This document shows positions 43,225 through 52,451 of a stretch of DNA of 64,000 nucleotides, in pieces (position 1 is the first letter of the stretch; every line of letters begins with the position of its first letter). The notes below the pieces were generated by a model that saw nothing but the letters and a program-made list of their open reading frames with translations, did not search any database and had not been told where the DNA came from. The translations under genes were made by a program, and so were the position numbers. This stretch comes from Haliea salexigens DSM 19537 (GTDB taxonomy: Bacteria > Pseudomonadota > Gammaproteobacteria > Pseudomonadales > Halieaceae). Location of the stretch: positions 1 through 64,000 of the forward strand of contig NZ_KE383979.1 in assembly GCF_000423125.1 (NCBI RefSeq), written 5' to 3'.

Positions 43225-44240
43225 GGCCGGGTCTTGTCGAGCGGTGTCGCCCTGTCCTCGTAGGCATCGTAGGCTTCAACGATACGCTGCACCATGGGGT
43301 GGCGCACCACATCCTTGTTGCCGAACCAGGTGAAGCCGATACCCTCGACATCGGCGAGGATGTTGCCTGCATGGGTCAAACCCGACTGAATGCCCTTGGG
43401 CAGGTCAATCTGGGTGGCGTCCCCGGTGATCACCGCCGTGGAGCCGAAGCCGATGCGGGTGAGGAACATTTTCATCTGCTCACGCGTGGTGTTCTGGGCT
43501 TCGTCGAGAATGATGAAGGCGTTGTTCAGCGTGCGGCCGCGCATGAAGGCCAGCGGCGCCACTTCGATAACATTGCGCTCGATGAACTTATTCACTGTTT
43601 CAAAGCCGAGCATTTCGTACAGGGCGTCGTACAGGGGGCGCAGGTAGGGGTCGATTTTCTGGCTCAGGTCGCCGGGCAGGAAGCCCAGCTTCTCGCCGGC
43701 CTCTACAGCCGGGCGCACCAGCAGGATGCGTCGCACGCGCTCCTCCAGCAGTGCTTCCACGGCGCAGGCGACCGCAAGATAGGTCTTGCCCGTGCCGGCC
43801 GGCCCGATACCGAAATTGATGTCGTGCTGCTTGATGGTGCGCACGTAGCCCTGCTGGTTCTTGCCGCGGGGTTTTACCGACGCACGCTTGGTGCGAATAA
43901 CCTGAATGGCCTCAATGGGAGCGCCTGCGGGGTCTTCGGCCAGCATCTCGATTCCCGCCTGCTGCAGTTGCAGGTGCAGTGACTCCGGGCTCAAGCCAAC
44001 GCCTTGGCATACCTCGCTGTACAGGTTCTCCAACAGGCTGCGGCCGGCATTGACTGCGCCGGGCGGCCCGCTGAGCAGGAACTGGTTGCCGCGGGCTGCA
44101 ATACCGATGCCCAGGCGGGACTCGATCTGGCGCAAATGGCCGTCGAACTGGCCGCAGAGCATGGCCAGATGGCGGGTGTCATTCGGTTCCAGGGTGAGGC
44201 TTGACTGTGTCGACTCGGGGGTCGGAGATTCGCTGTTCAA
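43221..44240 (-). CDS. phoH: PhoH-like ATPase (YbeZ)
   Basis: The product has 339 residues. Walker A is GPAGTGKTYLAVACAVE, Walker B is FIILDEAQNTTREQM, preceded by a KH-like N-terminal part (LGIGIAARGNQFLLSGPPGA). YbeZ is an RNA-associated ATPase that partners YbeY. It lies between miaB and ybeY in the conserved order. Confidence 0.95.
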   Translation of the reverse strand: MNSESPTPESTQSSLTLEPNDTRHLAMLCGQFDGHLRQIESRLGIGIAARGNQFLLSGPPGAVNAGRSLLENLYSEVCQGVGLSPESLHLQLQQAGIEMLAEDPAGAPIEAIQVIRTKRASVKPRGKNQQGYVRTIKQHDINFGIGPAGTGKTYLAVACAVEALLEERVRRILLVRPAVEAGEKLGFLPGDLSQKIDPYLRPLYDALYEMLGFETVNKFIERNVIEVAPLAFMRGRTLNNAFIILDEAQNTTREQMKMFLTRIGFGSTAVITGDATQIDLPKGIQSGLTHAGNILADVEGIGFTWFGNKDVVRHPMVQRIVEAYDAYEDRATPLDKTRP

Positions 44241-44299
44241 ATCGCTCGCGGGCCGCTAGGGCATGTGGTCATGGGTTTAAGGATATACGGCTGTGCCGA

Positions 44300-45652
44300 C
44301 TAGTCAACCGCGCGCAACAGCGGCGCCTGTGCCAGCTGGCCACGCAGTGAGTTCGGCAGCGCGTCGACAATCTCAAGGTCGGCAAATGCGCCGATCAGGC
44401 TGCGGTCGGTACAGTGGAAATTCACCACCCGGTTGTTCTCGGTCCGGCCCTGCAGTTCGCCCGGGTCCTTCTTCGAGACACCGGTGACCAGCACGCGCTG
44501 CACCGTGCCCACCATACGACGGCTGATGGCCTGTGCTTCCTGCAGAATACGGGATTGCAGAACCTGCAGCCGCTGCTTCTTGGTGGCCTCATCAGTGGAG
44601 TCGGGCAGCTCTGATGCGGGTGTGCCGGGGCGCGCGCTGTAAACGAAGCTGAAGGATGTATCGAAGCCGATGTCTTCAACCAGTTTCATGGTGGCGGCGA
44701 AATCCGTCTCTGTCTCGCCCGGAAAACCGATGATGAAATCGGAGGAAATGCTGATATTCGGGCGTATGCGGCGCAACCGGCGGATTTTCGACTTGTATTC
44801 CAGCGCCGTATGGCCGCGCTTCATGGCCATGAGAATACGGTCCGATCCACTCTGCACGGGCAGGTGGAGATGGTCGACCAGTTGCGGAATTTCGGCGTAG
44901 GCGTCAATCAGGGCATCGCTGAACTCGACCGGGTGCGAAGTGGTGTAGCGGATACGCTCAATGCCGGGAATGCGTGCCACCAGGTGCAACAGCTCGGCAA
45001 AATCCACGACCTCGCCGAGGTGGTTGGCACCCCGGTAGGCGTTCACGTTCTGCCCGAGCAGGTTGACCTCGCGTACGCCCTCGCCGGCGAGGTGTGCCAC
45101 TTCTGCGATGACATCGTCGACGGGCCGCGACACTTCTTCGCCGCGGGTGTAAGGCACGACGCAGAACGTACAGTACTTGCTGCAGCCCTCCATGACCGAG
45201 ACAAAGGCGGTGGGCCCTTCAACACTGGGCTCTGGCAGGCGATCGAATTTTTCGATTTCCGGGAAGCTGACATCGACCACCAGGGTCCCACCGGGACCGC
45301 GCTGCTCCATCATCGCGGGCAGCCGGTGCAGGGTTTGCGGCCCGAAAACGAGGTCGACATACGGCGCGCGCTTGCCGATCTCGGCCCCCTCCTGGCTGGC
45401 GACGCAGCCGCCCACGCCGATGATCAGGTCGGGATTTTTCTGCTTCAAATGCTTCCAGCGGCCCAGCTGGTGGAACACCTTTTCCTGGGCTTTTTCACGA
45501 ATCGAGCAGGTATTGAGCAGCAGGACATCCGCTTCTTCAGGGTTGTCCGTGGGCGTGAGACCGTGGCTGGCCTGCAGCAGATCGCGCATGCGCGCCGAGT
45601 CATACTCGTTCATCTGGCAGCCGTGGGTCTTGATGTACAGCTTTTTGCTCAC
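44300..45652 (-). CDS. miaB: tRNA-2-methylthio-N6-dimethylallyladenosine synthase
   Basis: The product has 450 residues from the GTG at 45652, which has GAGG 5 bases upstream; a GTG six codons earlier is possible. The first cluster site is [19 protein letters not shown], and the radical-SAM site is [16 protein letters not shown]. The C-terminal TRAM domain is present ([19 protein letters not shown]). It methylthiolates A37 of tRNAs. It is the first gene of the miaB-phoH-ybeY-corC-lnt run. Confidence 0.96.
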   Translation of the reverse strand: MSKKLYIKTHGCQMNEYDSARMRDLLQASHGLTPTDNPEEADVLLLNTCSIREKAQEKVFHQLGRWKHLKQKNPDLIIGVGGCVASQEGAEIGKRAPYVDLVFGPQTLHRLPAMMEQRGPGGTLVVDVSFPEIEKFDRLPEPSVEGPTAFVSVMEGCSKYCTFCVVPYTRGEEVSRPVDDVIAEVAHLAGEGVREVNLLGQNVNAYRGANHLGEVVDFAELLHLVARIPGIERIRYTTSHPVEFSDALIDAYAEIPQLVDHLHLPVQSGSDRILMAMKRGHTALEYKSKIRRLRRIRPNISISSDFIIGFPGETETDFAATMKLVEDIGFDTSFSFVYSARPGTPASELPDSTDEATKKQRLQVLQSRILQEAQAISRRMVGTVQRVLVTGVSKKDPGELQGRTENNRVVNFHCTDRSLIGAFADLEIVDALPNSLRGQLAQAPLLRAVD

Positions 45653-45854
45653 TGAGCCTCGTCGGCGCACCGCAGTCGGTTTCTGGCCGGTTGTTGTAAA
45701 AAGGGGGGTGAATTATACAGATTCACACCGCGGAAACCTAGCCAGCCCGGGTGGCAGATAGTGGTAATTTGTGCGGGGAGTGGTAACATCGCCCCCCCCC
45801 GGTTTTAGCGCACTTGCCGCGGAGCCGCCCGGCGCAACGCCTCACGAGGACAGC

Positions 45855-46199
45855 ATGGCCAACCAACCTGTGTACAAGGTGATTTTCCACAACGCGAACC
45901 AGGTGTTCGAAGTGTTCGCGCGCCAGATCTACCAGAGCGACATGTGGGGCTTCATCGAAATCGAGGAGTTCGTCTTCGGCGAGCGTTCACAGATTCTTGT
46001 CGACCCCAGTGAGGAAAAGCTGAAGCATGAGTTCAGCGGGGTCAAACGCAGTTACATCCCCCTGCAGGCGATTATTCGCATCGACGAGGTGGACAAGGAA
46101 GGCACGGGCAAGATATCCGAGGCCGCCCCCGGTTCACGCAGCAACGTCACCGCCTTCCCCGTGCCCGGCATGCAGCCCCACCACAGCGGCGACGACTGA
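45855..46199 (+). CDS. DUF1820 family protein
   Basis: The product has 114 residues from the ATG at 45855, with GAGGA upstream. YKVIFHNANQVFEVFARQIY, then GFIEIEEFVFGERSQILVDP and EEKLKHEFSGVKRSYIPLQA, is the whole DUF1820 domain. Function is unknown. It is divergent from miaB, and a run of about nine C bases lies in the spacer near 45793-45800, possibly slippery. Confidence 0.9.
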   Translation: MANQPVYKVIFHNANQVFEVFARQIYQSDMWGFIEIEEFVFGERSQILVDPSEEKLKHEFSGVKRSYIPLQAIIRIDEVDKEGTGKISEAAPGSRSNVTAFPVPGMQPHHSGDD

Positions 46200-46211
46200 C
46201 CGCCGGCAGTG

Positions 46212-46236
46212 CGCCTGCCACCCCGTGACAGGCGCC
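46212..46236. terminator. possible bidirectional terminator hairpin
   Basis: GCGCCTG (46212-46218) and CAGGCGC (46230-46236) form a 7-bp stem between the convergent DUF1820 and aminotransferase genes. There is no clear T-run. Confidence 0.4.
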
Positions 46237-46249
46237 CGTACACCCCCTT

Positions 46250-47527
46250 CTAGCGGCTCAGTCGCTGCTTGATCGAGGCGATTTTCACGCACAACACGAA
46301 CACGTCCACGCTCGCCTGTACATCGTCCTGCGCCGGGAAGCTGGGTGAGAGCCTGATATTGCGGTTATCCGGGTCCTTGCCGTAGGGAAAGGTGGCACCG
46401 GCCGGTGTGAGCTTCACACCGACATTGCCCGCGAGTGCCACAATCTCTGATGCCAGCCCCGGCAGCGCGTCGAAAGAGACAAAGTAGCCGCCCTGCGGGG
46501 TCGTCCAGTTGCCCATGCCACTGCCGGCCAGTTCTCGCTCGAGCGTGCCGAGTACCGCATCGAAACGCGGCTTGAGCAGTGCCGCATGTCGGCTCATGTG
46601 GGCGTTGAGGGTCTCGCTGTCCTTGAGGAACCGCACGTGACGCAGCTGATTGACCTTGTCCGGGCCGATAGTCTGGAACGCGAGGTGGGCCCGGAAGGCG
46701 GCAAGGTTGCGCTCGCTGCTGCCGACGAACCCAACACCCGCGCCGGCGAAGGTGATCTTGGATGTGGACCCGAACTGGAAAATGCCGTCCATAGTCCCGA
46801 GCTCGCGCGCGTGGGCGGCGATGCTGGCCAGAGCGGGGGCGTCATCCTGCAGGGTGTGTACCGCGTAGGCGTTGTCCCACATGACGATAAAGCTGGCGGA
46901 CGCGACCTGCGGCAGGCCTGCGAGGCGCTTTACAGTCTCCGCACTGTAGACGCAGCCGGTGGGGTTGGAAAAGCGGGGTACACACCAGATGCCCTTGATA
47001 TCGGCGTCGGCGGCAACCAGGGCCTCCACCTGGTCCATATCCGGGCCTGAATCGAGCAGACGCACGGGGATCATCTCGATGCCGAGGTATTCACACACGG
47101 AAAAGTGGCGGTCGTAACCGGGTACCGGGCACAGGAACTTCACCTGTGCCCGATTGCCCCAGGCGGAATCCGCGCCGCGCAAGCCCTCGCGCAGGGCGAA
47201 GTCCATGACCTGATACATGAGGGTCAGGCTGCTGTTGCCGCCGACCAGTGTCTCCTCCGGCGCCGTACCCAGCACCTCGGCAAACAGGGCGCGCGCCTCG
47301 GGCAGGCCCTCAAGGCCGCCGTAGTTGCGAGCATCACTGCCGTCCGCCGCGCGGTAGTTGCCGTCCAGAATACCGTCCAGCGCGTCGGACAGCGCAACCT
47401 GTGCCGCGCTGGGTTTACCTCGGGTGAGGTCCAGGTTCAGGTTTTTCGCTGCCAGTGCGTCGTACTGTTCGTGGAGATCGGCAAGCGCAGCGCGCAGTTC
47501 GGCTTCAGTGGCCTTGTCAATATGCAC
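46250..47527 (-). CDS. PLP-dependent aspartate-type aminotransferase (fold I, PF12897-like)
   Basis: The product has 425 residues with a GTG start behind CAGGAG. LNLDLTRGKPSAAQVALSDA, NYGGLEGLPEARALFAEVLG, CVPRFSNPTGCVYSAETVKR and the PLP lysine in FGSTSKITFAGAGVGF mark the aminotransferase group typified by the actinobacterial aspartate aminotransferase, distinct from AspC. The likely reaction is aspartate/2-oxoglutarate transamination. It is divergent from lon. Confidence 0.85.
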   Translation of the reverse strand: MHIDKATEAELRAALADLHEQYDALAAKNLNLDLTRGKPSAAQVALSDALDGILDGNYRAADGSDARNYGGLEGLPEARALFAEVLGTAPEETLVGGNSSLTLMYQVMDFALREGLRGADSAWGNRAQVKFLCPVPGYDRHFSVCEYLGIEMIPVRLLDSGPDMDQVEALVAADADIKGIWCVPRFSNPTGCVYSAETVKRLAGLPQVASASFIVMWDNAYAVHTLQDDAPALASIAAHARELGTMDGIFQFGSTSKITFAGAGVGFVGSSERNLAAFRAHLAFQTIGPDKVNQLRHVRFLKDSETLNAHMSRHAALLKPRFDAVLGTLERELAGSGMGNWTTPQGGYFVSFDALPGLASEIVALAGNVGVKLTPAGATFPYGKDPDNRNIRLSPSFPAQDDVQASVDVFVLCVKIASIKQRLSR

Positions 47528-47626
47528 TGTGGACTCCTGTGTCAGTCGTGCGGTTTGAAGTGCGATTCAACTGTCGCCAGTATACTCCCAGCGCCGGCCG
47601 CTGAAAAATGGCTCTGTGGCTGCTCT

Positions 47627-47654
47627 CTTGAAATACCGCGCGCCGAGCCCATAT
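47627..47654 (+). promoter_or_regulatory. sigma-32-type heat-shock promoter of lon
   Basis: CTTGAAA (47627-47633) and CCCATAT (47648-47654) match the sigma-32 consensus CTTGAA and CCCCAT-T with suitable spacing (about 15 bases between hexamers). It is about 39 bases before the lon start. E. coli lon is likewise heat-shock driven. Confidence 0.65.
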
Positions 47655-47692
47655 CTGGCGGATACCCCGGCAGTTGAAACAGGCAGGCAAGC

Positions 47693-50113
47693 ATGAGCAA
47701 GGCCCCGAAATTTGCACCAGACGAGGCGGACATACACGCCACAGGGTCCCAGGCCCCGGCAGTGGCGAGCGATATGCTCCCCGATACGCTGTATGTGATT
47801 CCGGTACCGCAGCGCCCGTTTTTCCCCGGTCAGGTGCAGCCCGTTGCGATCAACCCGCAGGAGTGGGCTCCCACGCTGGAGGCCATCGCCGCGGAAGGAC
47901 ACGGACTGGTGGGCTTGAGTTACGTGGAGCAGCAGGGCTCCGACAGCATCGGCCCCCGTCAGTTTCCGGAAATAGGCTGTGTTGCGCGCTTGCACCGGCC
48001 ACCCGGCGCCAATGGCCCCGGGCAGTTCCTGGTGCAGGGGGTGAAGCGTTTCCGTATCGTGCGCTGGCTCACGGATTCTGCGCCCTATCGGGTGCAGGTG
48101 GAGTACCCGCGCAGCTCGGGCGATCGCGACAGTGACGAGGTCAAGGCCTATGCCATGGCGCTCATCCAGCAGATCAAGGAACTGCTGCCACTGAACCCGC
48201 TGTACAGCGAAGAGCTGAAGCACTACATGGCCAACTTCAGCCCCAACCAGCCCAGCCTGCTGGCGGATTTCTCCGCCGCCCTGACCACCGCCAAAGGTGA
48301 CCAGCTGCAGGAAATTCTCGATACGCTGCCCCTGCTGGCGCGCATGGAAAAAGTGCTGGTGCTGCTGCGCAAAGAGCGCGAAGTGGCCGAGATGCAAACC
48401 CATATCACCAGCCAGGTGAATGAAAAGGTCTCGGAGCAGCAGCGACAGTTTTTTCTGCGCGAACAGCTGAAGGTCATCCAGAAAGAACTCGGCCTGTCCA
48501 AGGATGATCGCAGCACCGACCTGGAGCTCTTCGAAGAGCGGCTGGCCGCCCTGAAGCCAACAGAGTCCGTGCGCGAGCGTATCGCCGAAGAGTTGCACAA
48601 GCTTTCGGTGCTGGAGAGTGGCTCCCCCGAGTACGGTGTCACCCGCAACTACCTTGACTGGGCCACGCAAGTTCCCTGGGGTATTCACTCAGAGGACCAG
48701 CTCGAACTCGGCCATGCGCGGGAGACACTCAACGCGCATCACGATGGCCTGGATGACGTCAAACAGCGCATCCTCGAGTTCCTTGCAGTGGGCGCCTTCA
48801 AGGGCGAGATCAGCGGCTCCATTCTCTTGCTGGTTGGCCCGCCCGGTGTGGGCAAAACCAGCATCGGCCGCTCCGTGGCTGATGCTCTGGGACGGGAGTT
48901 CTACCGCTTCAGTCTCGGAGGCATGCGCGACGAAGCGGAAATCAAGGGTCACCGCCGTACCTACATTGGGGCGATGCCGGGCAAGTTCGTGCAGGCACTC
49001 AAGGACGTGAAAGTGGCCAACCCGGTGATCATGCTGGATGAGATCGACAAGATTGGCGCATCCTTTCAGGGCGACCCCGCGTCGGCCCTGCTGGAAGTGC
49101 TGGACCCGGAACAGAACGCTGAATTTCTCGATCACTACCTGGATATGCGCGTGGACCTTTCCAAGGTGCTGTTTATCTGCACCGCCAACCAGATCGACAG
49201 CATTCCCGGACCACTGCTGGACCGCATGGAAGTGCTGCGCCTGGCCGGTTACATCGCCGAGGAAAAGCTGGCCATAGCGCGCAACCATCTGTGGCCGCGG
49301 CTACTGCAGCGGCATGGCCTCAAGGCCGACCAGCTGAAAATAAACGACGCCGCGCTGAAAACCGTGATCGAGAGCTACTGCCGCGAAGCCGGTGTGCGCA
49401 ACCTTGAAAAGCAGCTGGCACGCATCATCCGCAAATCCATTGTCGGCCTGCTGGAGGGCGGCGAGCGGCGCGTGCGCATCGGCAAGAAGGATATTGAAAC
49501 CTTGCTGGGTCAACCGGTGTTCCACACTGAGAAGCTGTTGCGCGGCCCGGGGGTTGCCACCGGACTGGCCTGGACGGCCATGGGCGGGGCCACGCTGGCG
49601 ATCGAGTCCTCCAAGGTGCACACCCTGAACAGCGGCTTCAAGCTTACGGGGCGCCTGGGTGAGACCATGCGCGAGTCAGCGGAGATTGCCTACAGCTATG
49701 TGGTGGCGCACCTGCGGGATTTCGACTGCGACTACGATTTCTTCGACACCAGCCTGGTGCACCTGCACGTGCCGGAGGGTGCCACGCCGAAGGACGGCCC
49801 CAGTGCGGGCATTACCATGGCGACTGCACTCATTTCCCTGGCGCGTAATGAGCGGATCAAGAGACCGCTGGCGATGACGGGGGAGTTGACCCTGACTGGT
49901 CTGGTGCTGCCGGTGGGAGGCATTCGCGAGAAGGTGATTGCGGCGCGACGCATGAAGATACCCGAGCTGATCCTGCCTGCGGCCAACCGGCGTGATTTCG
50001 ATGAGTTGCCGGCGTATTTGCAGGAGGGGCTGGAGGTTCGGTTTGCGCGCAATTACCGGGAGGTGTTTGAGTATGTGTTTCATGAGCATCGTCGGGAGAA
50101 GGCGTTGCATTGA
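47693..50113 (+). CDS. lon: ATP-dependent protease La
   Basis: The product has 806 residues. The N-terminal substrate domain starts around LPDTLYVIPVPQRPFFPGQV; Walker A is GPPGVGKTSIGRSVADAL near residue 382; the catalytic dyad is Ser near 704 in KDGPSAGITMATALI and Lys near 747 in GGIREKVIAARRM. It degrades misfolded and regulatory proteins in the cytoplasm. The N-terminal domain carries a longer leader (about 30 residues) than E. coli Lon. Confidence 0.96.
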   Translation: MSKAPKFAPDEADIHATGSQAPAVASDMLPDTLYVIPVPQRPFFPGQVQPVAINPQEWAPTLEAIAAEGHGLVGLSYVEQQGSDSIGPRQFPEIGCVARLHRPPGANGPGQFLVQGVKRFRIVRWLTDSAPYRVQVEYPRSSGDRDSDEVKAYAMALIQQIKELLPLNPLYSEELKHYMANFSPNQPSLLADFSAALTTAKGDQLQEILDTLPLLARMEKVLVLLRKEREVAEMQTHITSQVNEKVSEQQRQFFLREQLKVIQKELGLSKDDRSTDLELFEERLAALKPTESVRERIAEELHKLSVLESGSPEYGVTRNYLDWATQVPWGIHSEDQLELGHARETLNAHHDGLDDVKQRILEFLAVGAFKGEISGSILLLVGPPGVGKTSIGRSVADALGREFYRFSLGGMRDEAEIKGHRRTYIGAMPGKFVQALKDVKVANPVIMLDEIDKIGASFQGDPASALLEVLDPEQNAEFLDHYLDMRVDLSKVLFICTANQIDSIPGPLLDRMEVLRLAGYIAEEKLAIARNHLWPRLLQRHGLKADQLKINDAALKTVIESYCREAGVRNLEKQLARIIRKSIVGLLEGGERRVRIGKKDIETLLGQPVFHTEKLLRGPGVATGLAWTAMGGATLAIESSKVHTLNSGFKLTGRLGETMRESAEIAYSYVVAHLRDFDCDYDFFDTSLVHLHVPEGATPKDGPSAGITMATALISLARNERIKRPLAMTGELTLTGLVLPVGGIREKVIAARRMKIPELILPAANRRDFDELPAYLQEGLEVRFARNYREVFEYVFHEHRREKALH

Positions 50114-50173
50114 GGGTGGGGTGCGCTCGGGCGTCGGGTTGGGCTCCGGCTTGAGCTCCGGCTTGGGAGTGGT

Positions 50174-50291
50174 GCCGGTGTGGGCGATCCCGACCGATGG
50201 GGGACACGCCGCAAGTACGTCCATGTAGGCTCGGCGGCGGCCATCCATGGCCGCCGACGGTCCCCCACCGGCCGGGATCGCCCACCCCGGC
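50174..50291. repeat. long imperfect palindrome with nested hairpin downstream of lon
   Basis: Outer arms 50174-50205 and 50260-50291 (32 bases each) are inverted copies with three mismatches. Inside lies a perfect 10-bp palindrome, 50235-50244/50247-50256, around CC. The whole would form a cruciform or a strong RNA hairpin. It resembles the intergenic palindromic repeats scattered in marine gammaproteobacterial genomes; copy number cannot be seen here. The 5' side (50120-50170) has degenerate GCTCCGGCTTG direct repeats. Confidence 0.75.
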
Positions 50292-50472
50292 ACATTCGGC
50301 TTGGGTGGTGAAGTCTGGCATTAGAGGCGCGGGGTGCGGCGCGGCTTGAGGGTGAGCTCTGGCGTTATTAGTCGAGGAAGCGCTACGTATTCGGGAATTC
50401 TCGTGCCACTGGGCGAGTGGCTCAGGGAAACTCGAAAACAAGTTCCGGCACCACAAGCCCAATGCGCAGGGT

Positions 50473-50578
50473 GGCGCGGCGGATGGGGGCGAGCGGGACT
50501 GTAGGAAACAGGGATGTTTCCTTCAAGCCCCCATGGATGGGTTCACGGCGTGTCCCGCTCGCCCCCATCCGTTGCGCC
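50473..50578. repeat. second long palindrome with inner hairpin
   Basis: Arms 50473-50499 and 50552-50578 (27 bases) are inverted copies with two mismatches. Inside, GGAAACA (50504-50510) and TGTTTCC (50515-50521) form a tight 7-bp hairpin, followed by AGCCCCCATGGATGGG. Layout and the shared CATGGATGG/CATCCATGG core relate it to the element at 50174. Between the two, 50292-50472 shows no gene I can support. Confidence 0.75.
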
Positions 50579-50634
50579 GCCCGCCACCACGCCTGTGCCA
50601 TCCGTCGAGCCGCTCGCCGAGCTAGCCAGCAGCA

Positions 50635-51612
50635 TCACGGCGCCCGAGCCGTCACCACAGCCCGCATCGGCGCCGGATACCCCTCGATCGTGCGCGTGGC
50701 ATCCTCGGGGTCGAGAAAGTCAGCCAGCGACTGAAAGCGCATCCACTCGGTCTGCCGCTGCTCCTCGACGCGGGTGACCGAGACATCTACCAGCTCCACA
50801 TCGCGAAACTTCAACTTCCGCAGCCAGGATATCAGCGTATCGGGGCTGGGCAGGAACCAGACGTTTCCCATGCGCGCATAGCGCCCCTCGGGTACCAGGG
50901 TGGCGCCCAGTGGTCCGTCGATGACCAGCGTTTCCAGAATCAGCTGCCCGCCGGGCCGCAGGCAGTTGCGCAGCTCCTGCAGGTGATCTATCGGCGAGCG
51001 GCGGTGGTACAGCACACCCATGGAAAACACACTGTCAAACGCTTGCAGATTGGCGGGCATATGTTGAATGCCCAGCGGTAACACCCAAACACCGGGGTGC
51101 TGCAGGTATTTCTGTAACGCCCAGTACTGCACGACAAACAGCGGCGTAGGGTCGATACCGATGACTTCCCGGGCCCCGGCGCCGGCCATGCGCCAGCAGT
51201 GGTAGCCGCTGCCGCAGCCGACGTCGAGTACGCGGCGGCCATTGAGGTCGTCGAGGCCGGGCAGCAGTCGCTCCCACTTCCAGTCGGAGCGCCACTCGGT
51301 GTCGATGTGCACGCCGAACAGGTCGAAGGGCCCTTTGCGCCAGGGATGCAGGCGCTGCAGGGTGTCGCGCAGGGCGGAGGTCTGTGCCTCGTCCAGTTCG
51401 GGCTGTCGGTCGGCTCCCACGCGGGCGCTGTCGAGCCTTCGAGTTGTCGCTGTGATATCGGGCAGGGCCGCGAGGGCTTCGAGCCAGCGCGGGAGGTCGC
51501 CGTAGCGTTCGACGGCAAGGCCGCTGGCGATTTGCGTGTGCAGACGCTCGGCCCAGGGTGCCAGTAGGACGTCCTGTTGCCAGCGGTCTATCAGCGGTCC
51601 GTAGTCGATCAT
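50635..51612 (-). CDS. cmoB: tRNA U34 carboxymethyltransferase
   Basis: The product has 325 residues. HPWRKGPFDLFGVHIDTEWR, then SDWKWERLLPGLDDLNGRRV, and the SAM-fold motif VLDVGCGSGYHCWRMAGAG are CmoB signatures. It uses carboxy-SAM to convert hydroxyuridine to cmo5U in tRNA wobble positions. It overlaps cmoA by 4 bases. Confidence 0.95.
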   Translation of the reverse strand: MIDYGPLIDRWQQDVLLAPWAERLHTQIASGLAVERYGDLPRWLEALAALPDITATTRRLDSARVGADRQPELDEAQTSALRDTLQRLHPWRKGPFDLFGVHIDTEWRSDWKWERLLPGLDDLNGRRVLDVGCGSGYHCWRMAGAGAREVIGIDPTPLFVVQYWALQKYLQHPGVWVLPLGIQHMPANLQAFDSVFSMGVLYHRRSPIDHLQELRNCLRPGGQLILETLVIDGPLGATLVPEGRYARMGNVWFLPSPDTLISWLRKLKFRDVELVDVSVTRVEEQRQTEWMRFQSLADFLDPEDATRTIEGYPAPMRAVVTARAP

Positions 51613-52340
51613 TTAAGCGCTATCAGTGAGGCGAAGTTAAAGCACTGGAACCACACATCACAGCTGCCAAAACCGGCGTCGTGGCAGCGCTTGCGGTGCT
51701 GCTGCAGTGTTTCGCGCCGCAGGAAGCCGTCCAGCGCATCGCGTTTCTGCGCAATTTCCAGGTCGCTGTAACCGTTGGCGCGCTTGAAGTCGTGGTGCAG
51801 GTCGATGTTGAGGGCGTCGAGGTGCGGGTCCTCGAAGGTGACTTTCTCCGAGAGCACCATGATGCCCCCCGGTCGCAGGCCGTGGTAGATGTGCTGAATG
51901 ACGGCGTCGCGTTCTTCGCGGGCGATGAACTGCAGGGTGAAGTTGAGCACCACCACCGAGGCATCGGTGACAGGTACGTCCTGCAGATTGCTGCACACAA
52001 GATCCACCGGGACGTCGTGGCTGTCGGTATCGATAACGCCCCGGCAGCGTTCAAGCATTGCGGCGGAGTTGTCGACGCCGACAATCCGGCAGTCACCGTG
52101 TTGCACGTTCTGGCGCATGGCGAGGGTGGACGCGCCGAGGGAACAGCCGAGGTCGTAGAGGCGGCTGCCCGGTGTGGCGAAGCGCCCTGCGAGCAGGCCG
52201 GTCATGGCGATGATGGTGCTGTAGCCGGGTACGGAGCGGCGGATCATGTCCGGGAACACCTGTGCCACCCGGTCATCGAAGCGGAATGCGGTCGGCTCGG
52301 GTACGGGGTGAGCGTAGATGTTGTCGCGTTGTTCGGCCAC
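51609..52340 (-). CDS. cmoA: carboxy-SAM synthase
   Basis: The product has 243 residues. RFDDRVAQVFPDMIRRSVPG, then LYDLGCSLGASTLAMRQNV, and VVLNFTLQFIAREERDAVI are CmoA hallmarks. It makes carboxy-SAM from SAM and prephenate for CmoB, its coupled downstream neighbour. Confidence 0.96.
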   Translation of the reverse strand: MAEQRDNIYAHPVPEPTAFRFDDRVAQVFPDMIRRSVPGYSTIIAMTGLLAGRFATPGSRLYDLGCSLGASTLAMRQNVQHGDCRIVGVDNSAAMLERCRGVIDTDSHDVPVDLVCSNLQDVPVTDASVVVLNFTLQFIAREERDAVIQHIYHGLRPGGIMVLSEKVTFEDPHLDALNIDLHHDFKRANGYSDLEIAQKRDALDGFLRRETLQQHRKRCHDAGFGSCDVWFQCFNFASLIALK

Positions 52341-52451
52341 GGGTAGTGCCTGCCTGGGTGTTTTGGAGGTGGCGCGATTTTACCACGGATGTACTTGCGG
52401 CCCGAATAGCGCACAATAGCGCGCGCAGAAAACCGTTCCGGGAGCACAGGT

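Noticed and set aside
50120-50600. CRISPR array or tRNA-like cluster behind lon
   Set aside because: The repeats are two different inverted palindromes, with no regular direct repeat-spacer unit and no tRNA fold.
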